Shown: in pieces, positions 15,136 to 24,558 of the stretch
How the letters are laid out: each line of letters opens with the position of its first letter
Numbering within the stretch: the stretch's first letter is position 1
Assembly: GCA_039794405.1 (NCBI GenBank)
Contig: JBDIVL010000047.1
Location: 1-32,457, forward strand
DNA: 32,457 bases
From: JBDIVL01 sp039794405
GTDB lineage: Bacteria; Planctomycetota; Brocadiia; Brocadiales; Brocadiaceae
Reading direction: 5' to 3'
Made by a program: the position numbers and the translations under genes
Notes under the pieces: model-generated
What the model was told of the DNA's origin: nothing
Database searches by the model: none
Seen by the model: only the letters and a program-made list of their open reading frames with translations

Positions 15136-17751
15136 CTATACAGCCACCGGTTCTGCCGGAACAGGAGTAAAGGTTACCCTCCCGTCACTCATATCTACTT
15201 TAATCTCTGAGCCCTCTGTTAACTTCCCTTCAAGAATCTCCATGGAAAGAGGATTCTCGATCATCTGCTGAATGGTGCGCTTCAGTGGCCTTGCACCAAA
15301 GTGGGGGTCATAACCTTCCTCCGTCAATTTTTCCTTAACCCTGTCAGTAACCTTTAACCGGAAGTTATACTTTGCTAAACGCTTTTGAAGTTCTCGCAAC
15401 TGGATATCGGCAACCTGCTTTATCAATTCTTTCGATAAACCATGGAAGACGATGGTTTCGTCAATACGATTCAGGAACTCGGGTCTGAAGGTCTCCCTCA
15501 ATGCCTGTTTAACACGTCCTCTTAATTCTTCCTCATTTTCCGGACCTGTAAGGTCCTGTATCCATTGACTGGCAATATTCGAGGTCATCACAATGATAGT
15601 GTTTTTGAAGTCTACAGTTCTGCCATGCCCGTCCGTCAATCGTCCATCATCAAACACTTGCAGCAGGATATTGAACACATCACGGTGCGCTTTTTCTACC
15701 TCATCGAATAGAATTACCGAATACGGTCTTCTCCGGATCGCCTCGGTTAAACGTCCGCCCTCTTCATACCCCACGTATCCTGGAGGCGCACCGATAAGTC
15801 GTGCAACAGAGTGCGATTCCATAAACTCAGACATATCGATACGTACCATAGCATTCTCATTATCAAAGAGAAAGGCCGCCAGAGCCTTGCAAAGTTCCGT
15901 TTTACCAACACCTGTAGGACCGAGGAATAAAAATACTCCCATCGGGCGATTTGGGTCCTGAAGCCCTGCACGGGCGCGCCGGATACAATTTGAAACAGCC
16001 CTGATTGCCTCCTCCTGACCTACTACCCTTTCCATGAGGCGGTCTTCCATCTTCAAGAGTTTTTCCTTTTCTCCTTCCATCATGCGGGTAACGGGGATAC
16101 CCGTCCACTTGGAAACAACCATAGCGATATCGTCTGCATCAACCTCTTCTTTGAGGAGTAATTTATTTTTTTGCAAATCCTGCAGTTCCTGATTTTTTTG
16201 TTTTAGCTTTTGCTCACATTCCCTGATAAGTCCGTAACGTATCTCGGCCACCTTACCTAAATTCCCCTCTCTCTGTGCTGCCTGCTCTTCAACACGTGCC
16301 TGATCAATCTTTGCATTCAGTTCTTGGATCTCTTTAATAATCTTCTTCTCATTTTCCCATTGAGCACGGAGAGATCTGGATTCTTCCCGTAAATCCGATA
16401 ACTGTTTTTCAATCTTTTCCATACGCTGTATTGATACAGGATCTTTTTCTTTCTTGAGGGCCTCTTTTTCAATTTCCAACTGCATGATCTTCCGCTCGAT
16501 TTCATCCAGTTCGATAGGCATACTGTCGATTTCAATCCTCAGTTTTGAAGCCGACTCGTCAATCAAGTCTATAGCCTTATCAGGTAAAAACCGGTCGGAA
16601 ATATATCGGTTCGAAAGCGTGGCTGCCGCAACAAGTGCTGAATCTTTGATGCGCACTCCATGGTGTACTTCATATCGTTCCTTGAGCCCTCTGAGGATTG
16701 CAATGGTGTCTTCCACGGTTGGCTCTCCAACATACACCGGTTGAAACCGTCTCTCGAGCGCAGCGTCTTTCTCAATGTACTTCCTGTATTCGTCTAAAGT
16801 AGTAGCTCCGATACAGCGCAGATCACCACGTGCCAGTGCAGGTTTCAATAGGTTCGACGCATCCACAGCCCCCTCGGCTGCCCCGGCACCAACAACGGTA
16901 TGCAATTCATCAATAAAAAGGATGATCTGCCCTTCTTTTTCCGTTACCTCTTTGATCACTGCCTTCAGACGGTCTTCAAATTCACCACGGTACTTTGTAC
17001 CGGCAATCAATGCCCCCATGTCCAAAGCCATAACATGCTTATTCTTAAGGCCCTCAGGCACATCGCCATTCACAATACGCTGGGCCAAACCTTCCACGAT
17101 AGCCGTTTTTCCTACACCAGGTTCCCCTATCAAAACAGGATTATTTTTCGTTCTCCGGGATAAAACCTGTATCACCCGCCTTATTTCATCATCACGTCCA
17201 ATAACAGGATCCAATTTCCCTCTCCGGGCCAATTCGACAAGGTCCTTACTGTAGCGTTCAAGGGCTTGATACTTCTCTTCGGGATTCTGGTCTGTAACCC
17301 TTTGGCTTCCCCTGATTTCTTTTAATGCCGTATAAATATTTTCTTTTTGAACACCCGATTCATTTAATATTCTGCCGGCACTGCTATTTCTCTGCCCTAC
17401 CAGCGCTAATAGCAGGTGTTCCGTACTTAAATATTCGTCTTTTAGTTTACTCGCTTCTTCCCAAGCCAGATTAAAGACATCCCGTAACTCTGCACTCACA
17501 TACGCCTGCCCGGGGACTCCAGTCCCGGTTACCTGCGGTAATCCATTTACCGCGTCCATCGTTTTATCGAGAAGAGCGTTCGTGTTAATTCCTAACTTTT
17601 TCAATATCGGAACAACAATACCCTGCTCCTGGGTCAGTAAAACTTCCAATAAATGGATAGCCAGCATCTGCTGCTGTCTCTTTGATTCTGCTAATTCCTG
17701 AGCTTCCTGTACCGCCTCTTGAGCTTTAATAGTAAATTTATCAAGTCTCAT
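15136..17751 (-). CDS. clpB: ATP-dependent disaggregase ClpB
   Basis: This 871-residue hexameric AAA+ chaperone works with DnaK to pull proteins out of aggregates. The N-domain is at 1-150 with two Clp_N repeats. The first AAA+ domain has Walker A GEPGVGKT at 209-216 and VILFIDELH-type Walker B. A coiled-coil M domain (about 395-520) distinguishes ClpB from ClpA and ClpC. The second AAA+ domain has GPTGVGKT near 610 and ends with a ClpB C-terminal domain. I start at 17751 (MRLDKFTIKAQEAVQEA), the conserved N-terminus, with AAAGAG upstream. A longer reading to 17808 would run into the dapB-side hairpin. No CIRCE element is seen, so heat control, if any, uses another route. Confidence 0.97.
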   Translation of the reverse strand: MRLDKFTIKAQEAVQEAQELAESKRQQQMLAIHLLEVLLTQEQGIVVPILKKLGINTNALLDKTMDAVNGLPQVTGTGVPGQAYVSAELRDVFNLAWEEASKLKDEYLSTEHLLLALVGQRNSSAGRILNESGVQKENIYTALKEIRGSQRVTDQNPEEKYQALERYSKDLVELARRGKLDPVIGRDDEIRRVIQVLSRRTKNNPVLIGEPGVGKTAIVEGLAQRIVNGDVPEGLKNKHVMALDMGALIAGTKYRGEFEDRLKAVIKEVTEKEGQIILFIDELHTVVGAGAAEGAVDASNLLKPALARGDLRCIGATTLDEYRKYIEKDAALERRFQPVYVGEPTVEDTIAILRGLKERYEVHHGVRIKDSALVAAATLSNRYISDRFLPDKAIDLIDESASKLRIEIDSMPIELDEIERKIMQLEIEKEALKKEKDPVSIQRMEKIEKQLSDLREESRSLRAQWENEKKIIKEIQELNAKIDQARVEEQAAQREGNLGKVAEIRYGLIRECEQKLKQKNQELQDLQKNKLLLKEEVDADDIAMVVSKWTGIPVTRMMEGEKEKLLKMEDRLMERVVGQEEAIRAVSNCIRRARAGLQDPNRPMGVFLFLGPTGVGKTELCKALAAFLFDNENAMVRIDMSEFMESHSVARLIGAPPGYVGYEEGGRLTEAIRRRPYSVILFDEVEKAHRDVFNILLQVFDDGRLTDGHGRTVDFKNTIIVMTSNIASQWIQDLTGPENEEELRGRVKQALRETFRPEFLNRIDETIVFHGLSKELIKQVADIQLRELQKRLAKYNFRLKVTDRVKEKLTEEGYDPHFGARPLKRTIQQMIENPLSMEILEGKLTEGSEIKVDMSDGRVTFTPVPAEPVAV

Positions 17752-17785
17752 AATTCTACTCTTTGCTGTAAAATGAAAATAAATA

Positions 17786-17851
17786 CCCCTGGCTACCATG
17801 CAGTTCAAACAGCTTAAGTCGTTTGAAACTGTTCTTCAGGATGGTCAGGGG
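17786..17851 (-). terminator. Long imperfect hairpin after dapB, before clpB
   Basis: Arms 17786-17810 and 17821-17851 pair in three blocks: CCCCTG with CAGGGG, ACCAT with ATGGT, and CAGTTCAAAC with GTTTGAAACTG around a ten-base loop. Read on the minus strand it follows the dapB stop and is succeeded by TATTTATTTTCATTTT, which resembles an intrinsic terminator tail. Because it lies just ahead of clpB it might also regulate clpB expression. Confidence 0.6.
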
Positions 17852-17891
17852 CTCAAATAGTAAGTATTTTCTATCCCAATTTTATTTTTAA

Positions 17892-18689
17892 TTACGCTTG
17901 TATCTGCAAAACATCCGCCATAGAGTACATTCCTGGTGGTTTTTTGGCTATAAATTTCGCAGCTCGGATCGCACCGCGTACAAAGGTGTCCCGCGTGTGG
18001 GCTTTATGAGTAATTTCTATGCGTTCTCCTAAGTTACCGAATATTACCGTATGATCGCCAATAACATCACCGCTTCGTATAGCATGCATACCTATTTGGT
18101 TCATAGGCCGCTCACCGGTAATCCCATGGCGACCGTAGACGACGTCTTTATCCATTTTCCTATGGGTTGCTTCACATATCTTTTCAGCTAACCGCAAGGC
18201 CGTACCACTGGGCGAATCCTTCTTGTATCTGTGATGCGCCTCTACAATTTCAATATCGAAATCCTCTCCAAGCGTTTTTGCCATTTTCGCTACAAGTTCG
18301 AACATCATGTTAACACCTACACTCATATTAGGAGAGATCAAGCAGGGAATCTGTTGCGATATATGCTGCATTTTTTCATATTGCTGCGCATTCAATCCCG
18401 TTGTCCCTACTACCAAAGCAACATTCTTCTTCGCACAAATTTCAGCAATAGCAATAGAAGATTCAGGTGATGAAAAATCAATTAAGACATCAGCATTCAC
18501 ATTCAAAACCGTGGTAATTCTGATATCAGTTTCCCCACATCCAGCGATTGCACCTATATCTTTATGAAGAGATTGATGTCCGGCTCTTTCTAATGCGGCA
18601 ACTAATTTTAGCCTCGGGTCTTCCAATATGAGGGCGGCAATTCTGGCCCCCATCCTACCACAGGCGCCGTTTATAGCGATTTTAACCAT
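17892..18689 (-). CDS. dapB: 4-hydroxy-tetrahydrodipicolinate reductase DapB
   Basis: This 265-residue NAD(P)H-dependent enzyme of lysine and diaminopimelate synthesis supplies DAP for peptidoglycan and lysine. The N-terminal Rossmann motif is AINGACGRMG (5-14), followed by VVGTTGL and SPNMSVGVN, and the signature EAHHRYKKDSPSGTA at 150-164 carries the catalytic His and the substrate-binding Lys. GGGAGGAC precedes the ATG. It lies 27 bases after the rhomboid gene on the same strand and is followed by a long hairpin. No other dap gene is present. All conserved residues are visible. Confidence 0.96.
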   Translation of the reverse strand: MVKIAINGACGRMGARIAALILEDPRLKLVAALERAGHQSLHKDIGAIAGCGETDIRITTVLNVNADVLIDFSSPESSIAIAEICAKKNVALVVGTTGLNAQQYEKMQHISQQIPCLISPNMSVGVNMMFELVAKMAKTLGEDFDIEIVEAHHRYKKDSPSGTALRLAEKICEATHRKMDKDVVYGRHGITGERPMNQIGMHAIRSGDVIGDHTVIFGNLGERIEITHKAHTRDTFVRGAIRAAKFIAKKPPGMYSMADVLQIQA

Positions 18690-18716
18690 TGTCCTCCCAC
18701 AACAATAACACCATAC

Positions 18717-19592
18717 TCAACTTTTATTTTTTCTATATTTTTTACTGGCACTTTTCAGAAAATTACGTTCTTTCCACGTCAGGTTCTGCAAACCCTCGCG
18801 ATTTACTTTTTCGAGAATTTCGTCCACCTTTGTGCGTAATTCCTGTTCTTTCATTATTTCCTTTTCATGTTGGTAAATTTGCCACTTTTTGGTATATTCT
18901 ACTATTCGCTGGGAGTACCTGACAAATAGAAATCCGTATAAAAGCCCCCCCAAATGCGCAAAGTGCGCAACATTGCCTCCCTTAGGAACAACGCAATTAA
19001 AAATTGTGATACCGGCAAATATCATCACCAAATATTTTGCCTTCATAGGAAAGAAATAAAAAATGACGATACTATTGGGAAAATACATTGCAAAGGCAAC
19101 CTCAATCGCAAAAATTGCCCCTGAAGCCCCTATGATAGGAGTCCACGGGGTAAATATACAACAGCATACCGCGGCAAAGATACCCGCCGTAAAATACAAT
19201 GTTAAAAACCTTCTGGTACCGAGTACTCGCTCAATTTCACTTCCGAACATCCAAAGTGTCAGCATATTAAAGATCAAGTGCCAGGGATCCGTTGTGCTGT
19301 GCAAAAACATATAGGAAACAAACTGCCACAACCAAAAATGTCCTAATGCGTCCGGGGGATAAAACCAGAATAATTTTGTAAACTTATCAGAGGCGGGATA
19401 ATACCATTGCGTGAATTTTTGTCCCAACTGTTCATCTAATAAAATACCTATTGACTGTGGCGACCATTGGGAACTTACTGTTGAGAATAACAATTGGAGC
19501 ATAAATACACTAACGTTGCTAATGATCAAAATCATGATCACCCGTGTCCACTTGCTTCCAATATTCATTCCAAAGGTGAGTCTATTAGGCAT
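18717..19592 (-). CDS. Rhomboid-family intramembrane serine protease
   Basis: This 291-residue polytopic membrane protein has the rhomboid catalytic dyad: Ser157 in GASG (155-158) and His213 in AHLGGLLYG. It also has the supporting HLIFNM (His105, Asn109) oxyanion-side motif. About six transmembrane helices occupy residues 17-225. A hydrophilic C-terminal tail (about 230-291) contains KVDEILEKVNREGLQNLTWKER, a helical appendix often seen in rhomboids of planctomycetes and Bacteroidetes. Rhomboids cut transmembrane segments of other proteins; the target here is unknown. It sits between the LptF/G-like gene and dapB, with short gaps that allow cotranscription. Confidence 0.93.
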   Translation of the reverse strand: MPNRLTFGMNIGSKWTRVIMILIISNVSVFMLQLLFSTVSSQWSPQSIGILLDEQLGQKFTQWYYPASDKFTKLFWFYPPDALGHFWLWQFVSYMFLHSTTDPWHLIFNMLTLWMFGSEIERVLGTRRFLTLYFTAGIFAAVCCCIFTPWTPIIGASGAIFAIEVAFAMYFPNSIVIFYFFPMKAKYLVMIFAGITIFNCVVPKGGNVAHFAHLGGLLYGFLFVRYSQRIVEYTKKWQIYQHEKEIMKEQELRTKVDEILEKVNREGLQNLTWKERNFLKSASKKYRKNKS

Positions 19593-19686
19593 ATCTTAAA
19601 CCATTCTGTCGTAGAACTTTTTTACAGGTTTTATACAAATATACTAACCCTTTTTCATGAAAAGTCAAGAAGTTATGTATAGGTGT

Positions 19687-21276
19687 CTACTTGATAAATA
19701 CTCTTCTCAGGAGAAATATTCCACAGAGAAAAATGATAATATTCGCACCCCATAAAGCGGGTATAACAGGCGTTGACGTATCCTCTGCCAGCACGAATCC
19801 TGTTACTACTAAAGGATAGTAAAAGAGCAGAATTACCATAAAACTGGCACCAAATCCGACCATAAGATGTCCGCTCCTCAGTTTGATGCCGAGTGGAATA
19901 CCAACAATAATGAATGTCATACAGGAAAGTGCCTGTGACAGCCGCTTATGCATGGCGATGGTATTTTTCCGGATTAACGCCTCCCTATCAGCAGCAGTCA
20001 AATCCGATTCAATCTCATTACTTTTTCTCAACACGAACTCCCATTCCGTATCTATCAAAGAGATTGATTGAGTAAGTGAATTGATATTTTCCATTTCGTC
20101 ACTCTGTATTTTCCCGGCTGTGGCAATTTTCTGCTCAATACTATAAATCCTTTGTTTCTCCTTTTCGATAGTCTCTTTTATTTGCATGATCTTTTTATCT
20201 GCATCGGCAGAAATGCCGGCCTTCTTCTCTTTCTTTAGCTGAATCAAGTTCTCATTAGAAACAAGGATATAATTTTTTGCTAGTTTGCTTTCATTCTCCA
20301 GTCCATCAATTTTTGATTTCTGCCGCACGAAATTCTCATTCGATCTTTTCAGTTCCAACTTGAGGTTCCTGCGCTTCTTCGACAAGTCACCTAGTTTCTG
20401 TTGATAATCGGAAAGTTCTTTTGCTAGTGCATGTTTATCCTTTTTAGAATTCGATGGTGTTTTTGTAATGTTTGTCAATTCATCATGAAGCTCATGGTTG
20501 GATCTGCAGAGTTGAAATATCGTCATATATTTCGTTGAAGACTCTCGTTTCTTTTCCTTCAACGGAATCTCAAAGGTTGTTTTACTAAACACCCCAATAC
20601 TGGGAATTTCGTTTGATTTTTTATAATTGGGTTTAACAAATTCTCCCCGATGCAGCGTAAGGAATATCTTATCTTCCGACTCCTCAACATTGATGGACCC
20701 TTCTTCAGCAAGGATAACATTTGTCACGTAGTCATCTGCATATTCAATCACTGCAATATCTTTATTTACATTATCCTCCACACTTCCAATATAAATCTGA
20801 TATGGATGCAAGTTTATCTTTTTCTGAAAAGTCGCTAAACGTCCTGCCAAGATATTATTTATAGCACGTTCCTGAAGCAGTATTATCTTGTAGCAAGACC
20901 GCGGCAGTATTTCTGAGGACAACGCTAACGCTATGATACTAAAAATGACTCCTATCACAAATACCGGTGTAATTATTTTGCGAATGTGAATACCACTTGT
21001 CTGAATAGCGATAATCTCGTGATCAGCACTCATCCTTCCATACGTCATAAATGTAGCGGTAAGTAATGATGCGGGTATAGAATAAGGAAGGGCTTGAATA
21101 AAGAGGTGGGGAATAAGCATCCTAAGGGCTATAATATCCAGACCCTTATGTAATAGTTGAATAGTAAACCCTAAAAACATTAAAAACTCAAAACATGCCA
21201 GCGATGGTAAAAATGTCCTACTCCATTCTTTAACAAGATAACGCTGCAATGTTCTATTGGCAAATATATTGGGCAT
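19687..21276 (-). CDS. LptF/LptG-family permease with large coiled-coil insertion
   Basis: This 529-residue YjgP/YjgQ-type protein has N-terminal transmembrane helices (about 20-125), a periplasmic jellyroll segment (about 135-255) and C-terminal helices (about 447-527). The last part includes HKRLSQALSCMTFIIVGIPL, as in LptF/LptG. These permeases extract lipopolysaccharide from the inner membrane with LptB. Normal members are about 350-390 residues. Here residues about 280-430 are a lysine/glutamate-rich stretch with heptad-like leucines, predicted as a coiled coil, inserted between jellyroll and the last helices. Only one such gene is in the window; the second permease or LptB must lie elsewhere. 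No good ribosome site precedes the ATG. Confidence 0.87.
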   Translation of the reverse strand: MPNIFANRTLQRYLVKEWSRTFLPSLACFEFLMFLGFTIQLLHKGLDIIALRMLIPHLFIQALPYSIPASLLTATFMTYGRMSADHEIIAIQTSGIHIRKIITPVFVIGVIFSIIALALSSEILPRSCYKIILLQERAINNILAGRLATFQKKINLHPYQIYIGSVEDNVNKDIAVIEYADDYVTNVILAEEGSINVEESEDKIFLTLHRGEFVKPNYKKSNEIPSIGVFSKTTFEIPLKEKKRESSTKYMTIFQLCRSNHELHDELTNITKTPSNSKKDKHALAKELSDYQQKLGDLSKKRRNLKLELKRSNENFVRQKSKIDGLENESKLAKNYILVSNENLIQLKKEKKAGISADADKKIMQIKETIEKEKQRIYSIEQKIATAGKIQSDEMENINSLTQSISLIDTEWEFVLRKSNEIESDLTAADREALIRKNTIAMHKRLSQALSCMTFIIVGIPLGIKLRSGHLMVGFGASFMVILLFYYPLVVTGFVLAEDTSTPVIPALWGANIIIFLCGIFLLRRVFIK

Positions 21277-21409
21277 TTTTTTGAGTTCTTATTTCAGTCT
21301 ATATACTGACTTCTTTTTGAGGTAACAAAATTTCTGAGGAAGAGAGTAAAGAGAAATAGGAATAGACAAAGAAAAAGTTATTTTGATAACCCAGTAAGAG
21401 TGTAAACGA

Positions 21410-22882
21410 TTACCCTAAAAACCTCCTCACTTTCCCCGCCGCAATTGCATTTTCTGTAATAGTTTCTTCTTTTCCAGAAAGAATGGCCTGGATGATCTGC
21501 GAAGTATATTCGCTATGAAGAAGATTCTGCGTACATTTTACCACACCCATCGCTTTTTCGATATCTTTTGCAATTTTCGGAGATATGAGTTTCATGACAT
21601 CCTTGTTGTAATACGATACAGCTAAAGAGATGTCATCCAAAAAAGTTGGGCATGCATCCTGAAGGAATAATAAATCCTTTTCAGTTAAATAGTGCAATCC
21701 GAGCAGTTCCGGTGGTAACCCTATTGAATACAGCGATGCACAGAAAGAAATTACCCGTGGCAAAGTAATTCCCTCCATGTTCCTTGAATAGCCAAAAAGT
21801 CCAATGTGGAGCTTACGCATCCGCCTCTTTGGAACAAATCGGGCTACTTTATTAATCAGAGGAGCAAGTTCTTTGATCTGTTCCCGGTATGCCGATGATA
21901 GCCTTTCCGTAATGTCAAGGGCATTTTCCTCATCTATGATGTGTGGCGCCGTCCTTTCGTAACTATTGATCTTTTCAATAGCATCTCTCACCTGTCCATC
22001 AAAATAATCATATTTAAAAGCAGATTGAATGGTAAATGTTTGAACGCTCGGATACTCATTCAAGCATTCATTAACATTGAGTGGTGTTAAGTTGCCCCGA
22101 AAGGGATTCGTACCTAATCCAAGAATAGGATAGATCGGGATATTGCACTTTTTTTGCAATGCATGCAATCGTTGCAAAGTAATTTTGACAACGAGTATGG
22201 CAGGCAACATCCCATAGTTTAATGCAGGATCGGACCGACCTATAAATACTCTTTGGTATGAAAGTTGTTTATCCTTAAGATAACTCTCTACCATAGCATC
22301 AGCAGAAAGCATATAAGGGATATCCTCGAATAAGGGGATAACCTCTATAGTTTCCGGTTTAAATTCACCAATCCATTCCTTTATATTAATATCATTTTCA
22401 AAACATTTCTTATGTTGTTTACCGACAACAAAATTACGATAGTAATGATATACCCGGTTTATGGATTCTACATTTGTAGTCATGGGGAGAATAACCTCGA
22501 ATATAGGAGGAATATTGTCATCTCCGTAAAATAAGCTTGCAGTATCGTATGAACGGGGCGCACTTTCTAAGGTTTCTAAAAGAATTTTTGCCTCGTTTTT
22601 TTCTATTATCGGATTAGGTACGCGTAGAGTAATAAAAAATTCCTTACCAATTCTGCGGTCTTTAAAAAAATTATCATAACGGGTCAGCAATTTTTTGATA
22701 ACGAATTCATCAACTTCCTTTCCCTCACAATCCCACATTTGCTCATCACAACGGAGGTGTGAAAACACGTAATAAGCCTCTTTTATTTCATCTTCACCCT
22801 TAAATGATGTCCCTTCCGTAAAAAACGGCATAGTTACATTGTCGGGATGTTGCGTACTCATGGTTCTTGGTATCTTTCTCAT
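21410..22882 (-). CDS. ppcA: Archaeal-type phosphoenolpyruvate carboxylase
   Basis: This 490-residue enzyme begins RKIPRTMSTQHPDNVTMPF, the hallmark N-terminus of archaeal-type PEP carboxylase (PpcA), which is about half the length of the common bacterial Ppc. It fixes bicarbonate onto PEP to give oxaloacetate. Other family stretches include FIGRSDPALNYGM and LGLGTNPFRGNLTPLNV. AGAGGGG precedes the ATG. The gene lies 152 bases after the glycerate 2-kinase gene on the same strand; the AT-rich gap may hold its own promoter. Known bacterial carriers are few, so transfer from archaea or an old lineage-specific gain is likely but unproven. Confidence 0.95.
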   Translation of the reverse strand: MRKIPRTMSTQHPDNVTMPFFTEGTSFKGEDEIKEAYYVFSHLRCDEQMWDCEGKEVDEFVIKKLLTRYDNFFKDRRIGKEFFITLRVPNPIIEKNEAKILLETLESAPRSYDTASLFYGDDNIPPIFEVILPMTTNVESINRVYHYYRNFVVGKQHKKCFENDINIKEWIGEFKPETIEVIPLFEDIPYMLSADAMVESYLKDKQLSYQRVFIGRSDPALNYGMLPAILVVKITLQRLHALQKKCNIPIYPILGLGTNPFRGNLTPLNVNECLNEYPSVQTFTIQSAFKYDYFDGQVRDAIEKINSYERTAPHIIDEENALDITERLSSAYREQIKELAPLINKVARFVPKRRMRKLHIGLFGYSRNMEGITLPRVISFCASLYSIGLPPELLGLHYLTEKDLLFLQDACPTFLDDISLAVSYYNKDVMKLISPKIAKDIEKAMGVVKCTQNLLHSEYTSQIIQAILSGKEETITENAIAAGKVRRFLG

Positions 22883-23034
22883 GCCCCTCTATTCTCTCGC
22901 CTCAAACAAAATATTTCCACTACAGTATTTATTAAAAAAACGACTACAAACATCAAATTATATAAAAAAATGCACTTTTTTTCATTAAATTATTTAAAAT
23001 TCCTTTTAAACTACTGATTTCTGCTATATGTGGG

Positions 23035-24363
23035 TTATTCTACCAACAACAACATGATATCCATCACATTCGTTTTTGTAGGGCCGGTAACGACAAGATT
23101 ATCCAAACTTTTGAAAAAAGAATATGAATTATTATTATTGAGGTATATTTCCGGGTTCATATTGATTTCCTTCGCACGCATAACCGTATAACCATCTGCG
23201 GCGGCACCGGCAGCATCGGTATTCCCGTCAGTACCGTCAGTGCCTGCACTGAAGATGACCACATTTTCTAAGCTGTCAATCTCAACTGCCGCAGAAAGGG
23301 TGAATTCCAGATTTCTACCGCCAAGCCCATTCCCCTTCACAGTAACCGTAGTTTCACCGCCTGCAATGATACAAGCAGGCCGTTTCATAAAAGCTTTCCC
23401 GAAACAGATCTCTTTAGCAAGAGCACCAAACACCTTAGCAACCTCCCTTGCCTCACCCTTTATATAAGAGGATAAAACACATGTGTTATACCTTAACTCT
23501 GCAGCCTTCAGATAAGAGGCATGTAAAGCCATGCGGCTATTTCCTATTATCACATGATAAACCTTATCAAACATTTTATCTGCCACTTTTGGTGTTTCCT
23601 CAGCCTTACCTTCCAATCCCCTTCGGATATATTCTTTGATAGATTTAGGAATTTTTTGAAACAAACCGTATTTTATGAGAATCCTTTCGCAATCTGAGAA
23701 TGTGGTATAATCCGGTGATGTTGGTCCAGAAGCAATGGTATCAAGTGGATCATTCACCACATCTGATAATATTAAGGATACAACTTCACCCTTACACATC
23801 TTAACAAAACGGCCTCCTTTTACCTTTGAGATGTGTTTTCTTATGGCGTTAAGTTCATCTATACTTGCGCCACTTTTCAAGAGTAATCCGATTAATTCCT
23901 GTATTTCTTCTAAAGCAATACTATCGCACGGCAATTCAAACAGGGCTGACCCCCCGCCTGAAATAAGGCAGAAGACAAGATCACCTTCTTTTACCCTTCC
24001 GAGAAGATGAATAATATCGTTTGTTCCCTGAATACTCATCTTATCAGGAATTGGATGTCCTGCCTCATTCACCTTAATAATCTCACATGGTGCCCCGTAG
24101 CCGTATCGTACATTAACGATACCGGCCTTTATCCTGTTCATTAAGAGTCTTTCCAGTGTCATTGCCATAAAACCACTTGCCTTACCAAAGCCGATGACGT
24201 AAATATCCTTAAATGTATTAAGATCGTAGCATCTTTTACCTATCTGTAAGAGATTTCCGGCGAGGTGAATATGTTTTGGCATACAAACATCGGGTTCAAC
24301 GGCTCGCAAACCAGCATAAAATATTTTTAATGCATCTTCACGCAAAGAATTAGATATCTTCAT
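23035..24363 (-). CDS. gckA: Glycerate 2-kinase (GckA/TtuD, MOFRL family)
   Basis: This 442-residue protein phosphorylates D-glycerate to 2-phosphoglycerate. Features are VIGFGKASGFMA near residue 60, AGHPIPD (about 101-107), the glycine-rich CLISGGGSALFELP near 136, and the C-terminal MOFRL-type core with AGGETTVTVKG, GLGGRNLEF and AGTDGTDGNTDAAGA. I use the ATG at 24363 because AGAGGG lies about nine bases ahead and the family N-terminus starts at NSLREDALKIF. An upstream ATG at 24483 would add 40 poorly structured residues. The product is converted by enolase to PEP, the substrate of the neighbouring PEP carboxylase. It is divergent from the long greA gene. Confidence 0.93.
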   Translation of the reverse strand: MKISNSLREDALKIFYAGLRAVEPDVCMPKHIHLAGNLLQIGKRCYDLNTFKDIYVIGFGKASGFMAMTLERLLMNRIKAGIVNVRYGYGAPCEIIKVNEAGHPIPDKMSIQGTNDIIHLLGRVKEGDLVFCLISGGGSALFELPCDSIALEEIQELIGLLLKSGASIDELNAIRKHISKVKGGRFVKMCKGEVVSLILSDVVNDPLDTIASGPTSPDYTTFSDCERILIKYGLFQKIPKSIKEYIRRGLEGKAEETPKVADKMFDKVYHVIIGNSRMALHASYLKAAELRYNTCVLSSYIKGEAREVAKVFGALAKEICFGKAFMKRPACIIAGGETTVTVKGNGLGGRNLEFTLSAAVEIDSLENVVIFSAGTDGTDGNTDAAGAAADGYTVMRAKEINMNPEIYLNNNNSYSFFKSLDNLVVTGPTKTNVMDIMLLLVE

Positions 24364-24558
24364 AATTAAGCCCTCTTTATCAGGTTCTGTTTCTGTTAAT
24401 CCATGAAAAGGCCCTTGATATTCGCGATAAAAATTTTGGCTGCGGCTGTTGTACCGCCCCAGGGAATTTATATTGTAAACCATTTCCAGAAAAGTTTGGA
24501 GTTTATTTGCAACTGAACATCTATTACCTCTGAATCTTATTTATTGCTTTTCTTATCA

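Noticed and set aside
16775..17254. 159-codon open frame on the plus strand antisense to clpB
   Set aside because: Clear clpB motifs on the minus strand fix the coding strand; the antisense frame has no recognisable domain and is typical of frames mirrored in long genes.
17752..17891. CIRCE/HrcA operator before clpB
   Set aside because: No TTAGCACTC-N9-GAGTGCTAA match; the inverted repeat present has a different sequence and fits a dapB 3' hairpin.
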